Source: Pseudo-nitzschia pungens
Lineage: Eukaryota; Bacillariophyta; Bacillariophyceae; Bacillariales; Bacillariaceae
Direction: 5' to 3'
NCBI GenBank assembly: GCA_037355855.1
Contig: CM074764.1
Span: forward strand, 620,001-684,000
Length of the DNA stretch: 64,000 bases
In this document: piece by piece, positions 45,931 to 56,193 of the stretch
Position numbering within the stretch: position 1 is the stretch's first letter
Layout: the number at the start of each line of letters is the position of its first letter
Position numbers and translations under genes: made by a program
The notes under the pieces: generated by a model
The model's database searches: none
What the model saw: only the letters and a program-made list of their open reading frames with translations
Told to the model about the DNA's origin: nothing

Positions 45931-47628
45931 CTAGCACCATTCCAGGATGAATTGCTCGTACAAAGAGTCTCCGATATTGGCAATGGTGACTCCGCCCGAC
46001 GGTGGGTTCCAACCGACGTCTCCGGTTTCGGAGGCCGTTTCCCAGCCCGCGCCATCGTCGCCGACCTCGGTCCGGACGGTCGATCCCGAGAGGACGACGC
46101 TCACGTGGAAGAAGGGATACGCCACTCGGACGGACTCCCCGGGTCCGAGCGACAGCTTCCACACCCTGCAATCCTCCCGCGTCTTGACCAGCTCGTGGTG
46201 GTCCGCCGCAAAGGCCTCGTCCTCGCTGGGCCGGGAGGAGGAGGACGGGGGCGGCGACACGAGCTCGGCGTCGACGCACAGCATCTCGTCGGTGGCGCTC
46301 GCGTTGGTGATCTTGTGCACCAGGGGATCGTTCTCGGTAAAGCCCCCGTACCGGACCTCCCCGAACTCGGCCCGCTCGCGCACCTTGGCGGGGGTCCCCC
46401 AGACGTGGTTGTCAAAGTCGATCCCGGCCTTCGTCAGGAAAAAAAAGACCGAGTGCTTGGAGTGCCGGTGGGCCCCGCAGGAACTCCCGGCGGCGATGCG
46501 GGCCTCGAGGACCCTGACGTATCGGTTGCGGATGACGACGCGGTGGTCCGGCTCGTCGCAGCAATCGACGATGGTTTCCTTCGTTCCGTCGGGAAAGGTC
46601 CAGACGTCGCCGACCCCGTTGCTCTCGTTGATCGAGGGGGGAGGCGCCGGCGAAGCCGACGCGGCCGCCGACGCGGACACGGAAACCCCCGAGAGGGCCT
46701 CGTAGACCCGGACGACCTGCGAGTCGTCCCTGCGGTCCAGTCCCAATCCCGCCCCGCCGATGAACTGCTGGAGGGCCGCCGTGGCGATGGGAACCGGACA
46801 CCTGAGCGTCTTGGCGCTGCTGTAGACAATGTCCATGTCCTTGATGAAAATCGCCAGCGAGCTCATGACGGTTTCGTCCGGTTCTCCCTTGTACTCGATC
46901 ATCCGCTTGCCCCGGTCGCCAAACATCCAGCTGTTGCCGGCGGCGCCCCTCACGATCTCGTACATCTGCCGAACGTCCAGGCCCGCCTTGGCGGCCAGCG
47001 CCAGGGCCTCGGCCGCGACGGCGATGTGGACCCCCGCCAGGAGCTGGTGGACCATCTTGACGGTGGATCCCATTCCCGCCCCGCCCTCGACGACGTGGAT
47101 CTCGGTTCCCATGGCCTGGAAGAGCGGATCCGCGGCCACCAGGTCCCCTTGATCCCCCGAGCACATCATGGTGATTTCCCCCGCGAGGGCCCGGACCGGG
47201 CCGCCCGACACGGGGCAGTCCAGGAAGCGGATGCCGCTCTCGGCGAACCTGGCGTGGGCGCGCTTGCTCCAGGCGGGAGTGACGGTGGAGGAGACGATTA
47301 CCATCGATCCCTTCCCCAGCAGGGCCTCGAGGTTTCTCCCGTCCTTGCCGTCGAAGCAGACCGATTGGCACTGCGCCTCGTTCACCAGAACGATCAGGAC
47401 GACGTCCGTCGTTTCGCCATCGACGAACCGATCGAGGGTGAGCTCTTCGGGGCCGGGGGGAGCGTCTCCCAGGGACTTTCCGGTTCGCTTGGCTTCCTCG
47501 TGGAATTTCGATACGGCGGCATGGTTGAGATCGAAACCGACGACGCGGCTCACGGCGTCGGATCGCAGCAGGGATCGCGCCATTCCTCCTCCCATGGCCC
47601 CGAGGCCAATCACCGTTACGTTCGTCAT
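45931..47628 (-). CDS. Beta-hydroxyacid dehydrogenase (L-threonate dehydrogenase-like) fused to a cupin-like domain
   Basis: Single minus-strand exon, ATG 47628, 565 residues. The N-terminal Rossmann motif is VIGLGAMGGGMARSL (GxGxMG), followed by VLIVLVNEAQ, the substrate-binding FLDCPVSGGP, and the catalytic Lys191 in STVKMVHQLLAGVHIAVAAE. The LLAGVHIA and NSWMF segments are typical of LtnD-type L-threonate dehydrogenases rather than classic 3-hydroxyisobutyrate dehydrogenase. The domain ends near residue 310. After an Ala/Ser/Pro linker, residues 345-565 form a cupin-like region: GSSCGAHRHSKHSVFFFLT, then HVWGTPAKV, a second half with WKLSLGPGESVRVAYPF and an IGDSLYEQFI end. The two domains are in one uninterrupted frame. 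Oxidation of a sugar acid or hydroxyacid with NAD(P) is likely; the cupin may bind a metal or act on the same substrate. Confidence 0.85.
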   Translation of the reverse strand: MTNVTVIGLGAMGGGMARSLLRSDAVSRVVGFDLNHAAVSKFHEEAKRTGKSLGDAPPGPEELTLDRFVDGETTDVVLIVLVNEAQCQSVCFDGKDGRNLEALLGKGSMVIVSSTVTPAWSKRAHARFAESGIRFLDCPVSGGPVRALAGEITMMCSGDQGDLVAADPLFQAMGTEIHVVEGGAGMGSTVKMVHQLLAGVHIAVAAEALALAAKAGLDVRQMYEIVRGAAGNSWMFGDRGKRMIEYKGEPDETVMSSLAIFIKDMDIVYSSAKTLRCPVPIATAALQQFIGGAGLGLDRRDDSQVVRVYEALSGVSVSASAAASASPAPPPSINESNGVGDVWTFPDGTKETIVDCCDEPDHRVVIRNRYVRVLEARIAAGSSCGAHRHSKHSVFFFLTKAGIDFDNHVWGTPAKVRERAEFGEVRYGGFTENDPLVHKITNASATDEMLCVDAELVSPPPSSSSRPSEDEAFAADHHELVKTREDCRVWKLSLGPGESVRVAYPFFHVSVVLSGSTVRTEVGDDGAGWETASETGDVGWNPPSGGVTIANIGDSLYEQFILEWC

Positions 47629-48473
47629 TTTGTTGTTTGAGAGTGAGGTAAGTTGCGGTGATACGTGTAGGATGCGAGGGTTGTCGTGCGGATTGATTTC
47701 TTTTGCTGTTATTATTTTTTATTCAGGCCTACTGCTGTTGATGCGATGCGATGCGATGCAGTGCGGTATGGTATGGTATGGTATGGTATGGTGCTATGAT
47801 AGTAGCGTTGCGATGCTGATTTCGGTTATATGAGTATTTGCAATTGGCAAATCGTATCAGCACGATCGTCGACTGGACTTAATACTTCAGTATCATGTAC
47901 GAAGTGGAAGTAACAGGCGGGATGAAGGGTTCCGAAATCATCGTCTAGTCGTAGAATTTTCTGTATCAAAATGGTTGATGACTTTTTCGCGTGATGCGAA
48001 CTGTCAAAACAGATGCAGGATGATGGACGATGATGACGGTGACGATTACAGTAATTACGATGACGATTAAAACAAGTTACGACGATGATTCTTCTTGTTT
48101 CGGATGCCATTGACATTTGTAAAAGGGGGAGAAAATGGAGTTGTATATTTAGGGAATAATGTAGAAGTTTTGGGTCGGTAGGCAAAACGCCGATGTCTGT
48201 CTGACCGTCTCCTCGCAAGTTGAGCCGAAAGATACGCAACTTTTTGGGTTCACGATAGAAAAAGTCGAGAAGAACGAATGCGATTGAGTAGAGTACCTTA
48301 GTAATCTTAGCGAAGAAAAAAGTCGAGTCGTTCGTTGCCGCATCAAGCTAGAGTCGTCGACACCGACACCGACCTCGACCCTAGCGGAAGCCCGAGCAGC
48401 GCGCGGCTCATCCCCTAGCCAATCTCCAGTTATCACAATTGCAAAGTCCAAAACTATACGTAGTAGCAGCACC
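47629..48473. promoter_or_regulatory. Divergent promoter region of the dehydrogenase and light-harvesting genes
   Basis: 845 nt between two start codons pointing apart. It contains GCGATGCGATGCGATG and GGTATGGTATGG runs (47738-47791) on the dehydrogenase side and unique sequence on the other side, ending in AGTAGCAGCACC before the Lhc ATG. No specific element is recognised; only the geometry supports promoter function. Confidence 0.4.
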
Positions 48474-49418
48474 ATGAAGACCTTCTCCGTTCTCGCTCTT
48501 GCGGCTCCCGTTGCCGCATTCACCTCACAGAATGCTCCCTCCCGGCAATCCTCGACCCGGGTTTCCGAGACCAAGGTGCGTTGTTGTTTTTGACCCGGAT
48601 CTTTGTTCGTTTCGATCCTCGCGGCTAGCTTTCCCGTTCCGTTGCAAACATTGATGACCTCGACGACGACCTTGATGCTCTCTACTATTTCTCCCTTCCT
48701 CGGTCATGGAACTCACTCGTTGGTTTCGCTTTGCATCGCATCGCATCGCATTGTACGCAATGAACGAATGAACCTCTCGCACGCTCCATCCATCCATCCA
48801 TCCGTTCAGGCCGACCTCGAAGTCCTGGCCGGAGAACTCAACCCCCTTGTCAAATTCTGGGATCCCCTGAACCTCGCCGATGCCGGTCTCTACGGCATGG
48901 ACGCCGAGGACTCCATCCGATTCCTCCGAGAAGCCGAGATCAAGCACGGACGCGTTGCCATGGCTGCCTTCGTCGGACACTGCGTCCAGTCCAACGTCGT
49001 CTTCCCGTGGAAGCTGACCACCGAGGGAGTCTCGCACCCCAGCACCGACCTCTCCCCCCCCGCCCAGTGGGACGCCCTCCCCATCGAATCCAAGCTGCAG
49101 ATCATCGGATTCGTCGGCGTCCTCGAATGGTTCTGGTACGTCAACAAGACGGACAAGATCGGAGAATACCCCAAGTTCGCCGGCAAGCTCCCCCACCCCG
49201 TTCCGTTCGAGCTCTTCGATCCCTTTGGATTCTCCAAGAACAAGTCGGAGGAAGCCAAGGCCCGCGGCCTCAAGGCCGAGATCAACAACGGACGATTGGC
49301 CATGATCGGTATCTTTGGCTTCGTCACGGCCGAGACCGTTCCCGGATCCGTCCCCACGCTGACGAGCATCGTCAAGGCCTACGACGGAAACTACTGGGCT
49401 CCCTTTGAGAGTTTGTAA
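48474..49418 (+). CDS. Fucoxanthin-chlorophyll a/c-binding light-harvesting protein
   Basis: Exons 48474-48575 and 48810-49418; the 234-nt intron (GTGCGT...TTCAG) is phase 0. 236 residues. The presequence MKTFSVLALAAPVAAFTSQ is a signal peptide ending in an AAF cleavage motif, the bipartite plastid signal of diatoms. Mature protein: ADAGLYGMDAEDSIRFLREA, helix 1 with the pigment-binding EIKHGRVAMAAFVGH, a middle helix around QIIGFVGVLEWFW, PHPVPFELFDPFGF, and helix 3 with AEINNGRLAMIGIFGF. Both E...NGR/HGR Lhc motifs are intact, so it should bind chlorophyll in the thylakoid. The exact subfamily (Lhcf, Lhcr, Lhcq or Lhcx) cannot be fixed by eye. The intron ends in a CATC repeat. Light regulation is likely from the family, not shown here. 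Confidence 0.93.
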
Positions 49419-50186
49419 GCGAGCGGCGGAATCATCGGTGCGCGCACACATCATCTCTTGAGAGTTTTGCGCAAGGCTTGTGTGTGTGTGTGTGTGTGGG
49501 TGCGATGTTGCAAACTCTTTTTGTTTTTTCTGCTATGGATCGAGACAACACACCAACAAAATACACCGTGCGGTCGGTCAATCGATCCAACCGAGTATAT
49601 ATAGGTCGGTGGGCGACCACATTTGTCTCTCGATAGAAGATAGGCGACTACTTTTGGCAAATGGCAATGCAATGCAGCCGTCCTCTTTTTTTTTAATTTC
49701 TAACGTAACATAGAGAAAAGAAACGCTAGTTATTGGACTCTGGTCTCATTGCTGTTATTATTAGCATTCATATTCGATTGAAATGCTTGATGAGAATAGA
49801 ACAGTTTTCAGCGTCGTTGGTAGACAAAGGGAACCGATTATTGCATCTAGAAGCAAACCGAACCGTACGCAATCCAAATGAATACTATCTATGGTTTGCG
49901 CCAAAAGATTCTATTATTATTATTATTATTTCTGTCTATGAATATTTTATCTGTATGCAATCCTTTTTACTTCCTTTTTCTAGACTCCAACGTGTACGCA
50001 ACCTTCCTCTCTCCCAAAGCCTTTATTTACATTTGTTCGTTTTTCCATACCGCATCCCCACGTTTCAGAGAACACACCACGGATCAACTCACAAAGCGAC
50101 GGATCAAGAAAGCACGTGTGCGTATCTAACCGTGTTTCCTTTCGGACTATTTTTTATCGATTGAAAAAAAAAAAAAAGAAATTCCG
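49419..50186. other. Convergent spacer
   Basis: 3' flank of the light-harvesting gene and of the next minus-strand gene. Includes a TG dinucleotide run (49479-49498), a T run (49687-49695), TTATTATTATT (49914-49928) and an A13 run (50164-50176). A 143-codon frame without ATG (49733-50164) was not accepted. Confidence 0.5.
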
Positions 50187-50891
50187 TCAATCCTGATACC
50201 TCGAGGGCATGTTTCCTCCCACCGCGCCACTGCTGAAATTCGATCGGTTGCCGTTTCCGTAGCCGTGCTGCGAGGTATCGATCGAGTCTCCCCAGTCTCC
50301 GCGGACGGGTGGATCGCCGTAGTCGCTGACGCTCCTGTAGCCGGCACTGAAAACCTTGTGAATGAGTTCGGAGGAGGACGATTTGCACACCTCCGAAACG
50401 CAGTTCACCAGCAGTTCCTTCACCGACAGCTCCGGAGCGACGTGCGCCCTCGGGTGTGATTCGGGGTTGTGCATGGCAAACGGATGCGACGACTGATAGG
50501 AATAGGACGGCGACGCCTCTCCCGCGGATCGTCTCTGGTGCGGGAATTCGTACGTTTGTTTGTAGTTCTGTGGACTCGCGGCCGCGTTGGGCCCCGCGGA
50601 GGGTGTGTTCAACAGGTCGACGGCTTCTTGTCGGATCTTGATCATGTCGCGCGACACCTCTTTATCGGTTTGCTCTTCCTTCGAGCCGACGCTAGACTCG
50701 TCCGACGACGACGAATCCGACGAGGCGGTGCTGTTGTCGTCTTCGTCGTCGGAAGATTGGACCGTTCGGATGACTGGCGTAAATGTTTTCGTTTTCGTTT
50801 TCGTTTTTGTTTTCGCTGTTTGCTTTGTCTCGCTGCCGTTGCCAAAACCGTCCTTCTGAGATTGCGCCAAAGCCTGTTGCAAGGAGCTCAT
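50187..50891 (-). CDS. Hypothetical Ser/Asp-rich protein
   Basis: Single minus-strand exon, ATG 50891, 234 residues. The N-terminus MSSLQQALAQSQKDGFGNGS is followed by a KTKTKTKTKTF repeat, an acidic serine block (SSDDEDDNSTASSDSSSSDE, about 46-66) and a helix EVSRDMIKIRQEAVDLLNTP. Then comes a Tyr/Pro/His-rich stretch and a second helical piece, LSVKELLVNCVSEVCKSSSS, with a YRSVSDYGDPP motif before a Gly/Asn-rich end. No signal peptide or membrane segment. No family is recognised. The acidic Ser block suggests CK2 phosphorylation, an inference. Confidence 0.6.
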   Translation of the reverse strand: MSSLQQALAQSQKDGFGNGSETKQTAKTKTKTKTKTFTPVIRTVQSSDDEDDNSTASSDSSSSDESSVGSKEEQTDKEVSRDMIKIRQEAVDLLNTPSAGPNAAASPQNYKQTYEFPHQRRSAGEASPSYSYQSSHPFAMHNPESHPRAHVAPELSVKELLVNCVSEVCKSSSSELIHKVFSAGYRSVSDYGDPPVRGDWGDSIDTSQHGYGNGNRSNFSSGAVGGNMPSRYQD

Positions 50892-51008
50892 GGTTGCGAT
50901 TTCGGATCGTGCCTATTCTCCGATAAAAAATAAAGATCACCCGTTCTTTTCGACTCAATCTCAATGCTGTCTTTTTCAAACCAACAACCAAATCAATCAA
51001 TCAATCAA

Positions 51009-51720
51009 TCAATCTTGCCGTTCCGCCAGAGGAAAATCGGTGCCAGAGTTGGATGATGGATTCCAAAAGATGTCAATAGCGTTAATCATCAGTGTGCGAA
51101 ACAGAAAATAGTAGAAAAAATACTCAATGGGCATCTCCGAATGCAAGGAAAACATCACATCCTTTCCAACAGGATTCCACGACACATTTTGCTATCTCAA
51201 TCCATTCGACGAGGGAAGAGATCGAATTCCATTCTCAAGGTTTTGTGGGACTAAACTTACTCGTTCGTCGTTTCTTGTGATCAATTCGAAATATCTTTTC
51301 AGACAGTCTTTCTCAAACGTCACCGATCCAATCTGATGGCTATCGGTACAACCAAGTTGGTTCACTAGAAGAAAGATGCCCTCTTTCTTGTCCGCCGACG
51401 GTACTCGGGGGACCGGACAATAATCTGCATTCACAATCAAACAATGCGAAGACTGACTCGTGGGCGAGTGCCTGGTCGCTACCGGTACCGGTACAATTGG
51501 TGACAGAGAGTTTTCTCGTCCAGATGGTCACTTTTCTCGCGGTCCTTCTTGTCGTTACGAGCATTTTCGCAAGTTCCTCCTCGGACGCCCGGTTTACCTT
51601 GTGTCGATTTCTCATTCGCCGGGGGAATGAACGAATCAATCACAAGGTCTGTCCGCCATACGTTAGGGAGTCAGGGATCGATTTCGATTCGGCGAAATAT
51701 TTGCCGTATTAGCTCTTGGT
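51009..51720 (-). pseudogene. Spliced, frame-disrupted gene of unknown function (3' part)
   Basis: On the minus strand the last exon is 51191-51009 (61 codons, SWNPVGKDVMFSLHSEMPIE ... FPLAERQD, stop), joined in phase 0 through a 69-nt intron (GTAAGT...GAGATAG, 51260-51192) to an upstream exon containing CLIVNADYCPVPRVPSADKK and a GSVTFEKDCLKRYFELITR helix. Further upstream, coding-looking pieces (ESKSIPDSLTYGGQTL; VIDSFIPPANEKSTQGKPG) are in other frames, so one or more single-base shifts or unrecognised introns interrupt it. It may be the 3' end of the beta-propeller-repeat gene at 52.6-54.6 kb or a separate gene. It could be intact in the organism and damaged only in this consensus. Confidence 0.4.
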
Positions 51721-52559
51721 CTTGAGAATGTACTTCGTAAGATTACTTCGTATGTGGATTTGGACGGTAAGGTTACTACTATGGATCAATCAATGCAATA
51801 AATACATATATAATATACTTCCTCGGATTCCTCCGACACTCCATCTTCGATTTCTTCCGAGGAATTCCTGCGCCTATTTGGCCCATATTTATTGCTCTGG
51901 CTTGTGACGTTCGACGTCGGACGAACAACGAAATTGTTCTTTCGTGTCGATGAGAGATCGATGCTGCCATGCCATCTCCGGTGAACCGGACGAGTTACAC
52001 CGAAGCTAAGTACGAGGTATGCGTAAGTTACCCCTCCAAAGGTGTGTGAATGGACGGGGCAAAAAAAAAAAACAACGATACGCAACAGTCCTCGAAAAGA
52101 CGGCTAGCTAGCTGGAACGACTGAAGGAGCACAAGAAGTTCCAACGACTTGCGGGACGAAGTGGATGCGGCGGCGTTCGTTCCTTGCCAACGCCAACGCC
52201 AACGCCAACCGAACCGACGCAAGGCCCGGGAAAAGTCTGCGTCGCATTTGCCTCGGCATTCCGGCGGACTTCCGGCGTTGACAAAAGAAACGAGACGGAC
52301 CGTCCTTGGAAGGAATCGATTCGGTTGGGAACCGAATCTCCATGCATACCCAAAGGGCAGGAAGTGATACGAATCGGCCGTCGGTGGACACGATGTATCT
52401 ATACCGATTTTTAGGTTTGGGTTTGTGCTCGTACGATATAACAATGTGGAAATGCGGTTTGTATGTCGTGCGGAGGGGAGGGGAAACGAGTTGCGTCGGT
52501 TGCGTCGGTTGCTCGTTGCAACGCAGAACCCGACTTTCGCGCGCCCATCGGTGCCTCTC
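51721..52559. other. Spacer or degraded coding DNA
   Basis: A GTAAGATTACTTCG...GGTAAGGTTACTAC motif pair lies at 51736-51777 and an A10 run near 52062-52071. CAACGCCAACGCCAACGCC occurs at 52188-52207. The minus strand is open over much of it but without domain content. I see no certain gene. Confidence 0.35.
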
Positions 52560-54617
52560 ACGGATCGGTGCGTTGCGAGAACCGTAGAAATCGTACAGCC
52601 CCAAGGATTTCGAACGATAGCGGTTGGCACCAATGTCTCTGGAATCGTGGGAAGCACGGATTGCGGGGTCACGTACGGCGAAGGGGGATCCGATGGTCCC
52701 GTGGGCGCAGGCAGGTCCGGTAGTAATGGCGGATCGGTTATGGGTCCGGTTCCCGATGCGGGTGCGCTTGGGGGATCCGATGGGTGATCGGCGGTGGGTC
52801 CGGTTCCCGATGCGGCTGCTTGGGGGATCCGATGGGTGATCGGTGTTGGGTCAGGTTCCCGATGCGGGTACACTTGGCGGCTCAGACGGTGATTCCAATT
52901 CTGGTGGCTGTATCATCCGAACAAGATGGCGACGAACAAGAAGAAGGACCAAGGGAATCAGAAAACACTCGATTTGAGTCGGTCAATGCGGGGCTCGGAA
53001 ATTTCACACAATCGGATACGTGCTGTCTTACTATTCACGACTTGCTTGGGGCATACTATCTCCCGCGTCAGCTTCACCTCCACCGGATTGAGCGTGAAAT
53101 TTTCCTCCCGGATGGTTGTGAGACGTTTGGACTTGACATCCATTGCTTGGATCGGGTGGGGGTCTTTTTGGTGACGGAAACGCTCATGTCGATACGATCT
53201 GGATTCGGGTGGTTTCCTTCCACCTTGTCGCATCGTTCGTCCAAACAAGGTTTCGTTGTTACACGAGCCGTATTGCCGATGAGGATTGCATGGCAATCTT
53301 TGTTTTTTTTGCATCTGAAAGTCTCCGGTCGGTTCCCCATCGTCGGTGCTGTGTTCCAAGTCAAACAAATCGGCATGCTTTACGAGTCCGTTGTCCGTTC
53401 CGAGTTCCATCACAAAGGCATCTTTCTTTTTTTGGTTGTCCGTCCACTTGGTGGTTTCCGCTCGCCCGCCGACAAGGATACTACTATCCCCCGTGTGTTT
53501 TGATATGGCCGTTCCGAAATCGTCCCGGTGTGCCACACGAGTGGGTTGGGAGGAACGCTTTTGTTTTTCGTTTGGGTGAGATGCGATATTGTGAGACGCG
53601 GAACCGAAACTCACTGCGAGCGAAAGATTCCGATCTCGAAATCGTAGCAGTGAAACGACTTTCGTTTGCCATTGGCGTCGATTTTCAACACCATCGCGTC
53701 ACTCGGTTCGTCGGTGCACTTTTCTTGATTGTCAACGCTAGATTTCCTCGTGCTCCCGGTGATGTACAGCCCGCCTTTGGTACTCGAAGCCCGAGCGACA
53801 GACAACCCAATCTCACGCATTCGTTCGGTGACTCCACCGGCACTCCCGTAGTGCCTGTGGTTGATGACGGCTAGCACCACATTGGTATCCCTGTGCTTGT
53901 ATTTTTTGTCGGCATTGATGGTCGTTTCGTCCACCACGGCGAATCGGTTGCTCCGGTACTTTATGACCTTGTGAAAGCAATCTTTGACCTTCCGTTACCC
54001 GGTTCGACTGGGATTCCGATCATTCGCAGGGCCCAGTTCACTTCCAATTTGAGACGGGTGACGACGTACGCGGCTTCTTTGTTCGAAGTTTGACCCACTG
54101 CAATGTACCCTTCACTAGTGGCAGTGTCTCGAATGACCGACGATAAGGATCGAATGCCCTTGGAACACCGATCACCGACGAAAACAAAGCGGAACGAAAC
54201 AGTAAAGTGCGAGTGAGAGACTCCCTGAAAGACGGACCAAACACTGCACTGTCTCACACAAATGACACGAACCGATCGCACATCACTTGCTTCCGCACCT
54301 TGCCTTTCGTGAATTCGCCTTGTCCTGGGCAACGAACTGGAAGGTCCATTCGACAGCGTAGGGATTTTCGTTGGGTTGGTTCGATTTGAGCTTGATCAGC
54401 AGGTTTTGGGCGATGAAATTGTCGACACCAACGCCCATTTGTTTTTCTCACCACGTGTCATGCCCTCGGTGTCAAACTGCTTGGGTTCGATCCCATTGAT
54501 GAACGCCTGGGAGTGGTTGTCAATCTCGCCATTCTCTGCGGCGGTCGAACCGATCGAGAGCACCAATCCAACTAACAACAGAACAAACGTTGGGAACGCT
54601 TTCTGCTTAGATGCCAT
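52560..54617 (-). pseudogene. Secreted beta-propeller (SBBP-like) repeat protein, frame-disrupted
   Basis: Minus strand from ATG 54617: MASKQKAFPTFVLLLVGLVL is a signal peptide cut near STAAENGE. The frame then moves at an A5 run (about 54450; one A seems missing), again near 54325, near 54000 and near 53600. The pieces are repeats of one kind: SEGYIAVGQTSNKEAAYVVT...NWALRMIG; KGGLYITGSTRKSSV...DAMVLKIDANGKRK; DSSILVGGRAETTKW...DAFVMELGTDNG. This (G)-x-x-Y/I-(I/V)-x-G-x-T then D-A-x-V-x-x-(L/I)-D-x-x-G pattern is that of SBBP/beta-propeller repeats. It is followed by a Pro-rich tail with SDPPSxPASGTGP repeats (52888-52600). At least five disruptions exist, so either a decaying gene or a low-quality consensus. 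Introns may explain some of them. Confidence 0.5.
52740..52888. repeat. Tandem 52-54 bp repeat, about 2.8 copies
   Basis: Copies start near 52740, 52794 and 52846 and share GGGTCCGGTTCCCGATGCGG and GGGGGATCCGATGGGTGATC. Read on the minus strand they give the repeated SDPPSAPASGTGP unit of the tail of the disrupted secreted gene. The copies differ by one- or two-base indels. Confidence 0.7.
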
Positions 54618-55092
54618 GCTTGGGGTCCCATGCTTGAGGTTCAAGTCATTTGCGCAAGTCACAATGGAAATGCGCTGGAAGAAAGTTTCATTCATCCGAA
54701 CTGTGAGAACGATCTCTGCGTTACAAACACTGTGCGTTTTGCCACAGAGTCGTGCTCCGCTTCGTTGTGTTTAGACGAACAACCTCTCTTGTTCTCATTT
54801 TAAGTAGCAGAGTTGAAGAACCGAAGCATATCCATCAATTTGTTCCGTTTCATTCATTTGATACGTCAGAATCGTTACTGATTCACATGTCCATTACAAC
54901 GCTTCGCGTTTCCTTCTAAATGGTTGGGACCCAACAACCGACGGTGGCGCTTCAATGAAAATTCCATAACAATTCAATAGTACCATTCCAGTGACAAACA
55001 TTGCAATGCCTCGAAATCCATTCCATTCAACGCCCTACACCACACCAAACGAGAGAACCCGATTCTCTCCAGTTGGGTTGTAGTACGACGTC
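54618..55092. other. Short spacer
   Basis: 5' flank of the disrupted beta-propeller gene and 3' flank of the next minus-strand gene. Unique AT-mixed sequence; nothing recognised. Confidence 0.45.
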
Positions 55093-56125
55093 TCATTCGT
55101 CAGTCACCTTCTCCATAGCACAGTCGTGGTTGTGGTAACATCGTGCACTTCCATCGGGACAGCAGGCGATGCCCATTTCCCATTTAGGATTGTATGTTGC
55201 TGTAGTAGATGTTGAGTGCCAGGACTGTTCGGTGTTCCGGACCAAGTCAAATGGAGTATCATTATTCCAAAACCACTTCAGTTGTTCGGACAATGGTTCT
55301 GATCTTTTTTTTTGGTCAGGATTTCGCGAAGATATGAATCCTTGATTGTCAACATTCCATCTTCTCCCTTAGATGAGATGTCGCTTTGTATGAATATGAA
55401 AGCAACCTGACTTTCATTGCAAACCGACAGATATTGTTGTCGTAGTGTACGTACGTGTTCAACACTTTCAACCCTTAAGATACTAGTTCAAAATGCCGGT
55501 CGGTGCTTTAAACTTCTCGACACGAAGAATAATGGCGCGTCATGGGAAACGAGCATTTTCGAATTTCAGATTTTGGAGAGAACTTACGATTTCGTCGGTA
55601 TGTGATGCCAATAATGCATTTGGTTTCGATGATTCATTCGAACACTCTGAAGAAACAATTTTCTGCGATTGCCTTCCTGGCTGCCCCATGTGGGTGAGGT
55701 TCTTCACATCGAGCGGTTTGAGAGAAGAACACCTCGTGCCCGTTTCAAGATCTTCCGGTGTTTGGAGATGATTCGTTTTTTGTTGGTTGAAAAACGTGTG
55801 GCATGTAGCTCATCTACCGGGCCACTTGTTGGAGAAGAACACGCTGGAAACCCCCAACCGAAACAAGTTTTCAATTGATAACAAAATAGTTTCGCGTACA
55901 ATGATAGGTTCGGACCGGACCGGACTTGGTGATGGCCATACCGGTACTACTTTTCACTAGAAGTGAAAATCTAGCAGACGGTTTCACACGATTGCCGACG
56001 GGTCCGGAGAAGTTGCGGACAGTGAGCTGAAAATTTCGTTGCTCTCGAGTGACTAAAAATTGCCTGGCCATCAATCCCTTCGCAATCGCGGTCTCGTCGA
56101 TTTCAGAAGAGCAAAGTTCTGCCAT
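55093..56125 (-). pseudogene. Spliced hypothetical gene, frame-disrupted
   Basis: Minus strand from ATG 56125 (MAELCSSEIDETAIAKGLMA). Coding-looking text continues through frame changes at the GGTCCGGTCC repeat (about 55915), at GGCCCGG (about 55820), and at an A6 run (about 55780) into PEDLETGTRCSSLKPLDVKN and KPNALLASHTDEI. A GTAAGT donor follows at about 55596, an acceptor lies near 55491, then comes RTLRQQYLSVCNESQVAFIF. Another change occurs at an A9 run (55307-55315) before the last 70 codons, which end CCPDGSARCYHNHDCAMEKV and a stop at 55093. About 330 residues in all. No family is recognised; the Cys-rich end and lack of a signal peptide are noted. Its ATG lies only 68 nt from the divergent neighbour's ATG, which suggests a shared promoter. 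Confidence 0.42.
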
Positions 56126-56193
56126 AAAATTCCACGAGTTCAAAAGACAGTCTTACACAATTACAAAGTATTTGAAACAATTTTCCATCCAAA

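Noticed and set aside
49733..50164. 143-codon plus-strand frame
   Set aside because: Begins without ATG, AT-rich, contains a TTATTATT run read as poly-Ile, and lies in a convergent 3' spacer.
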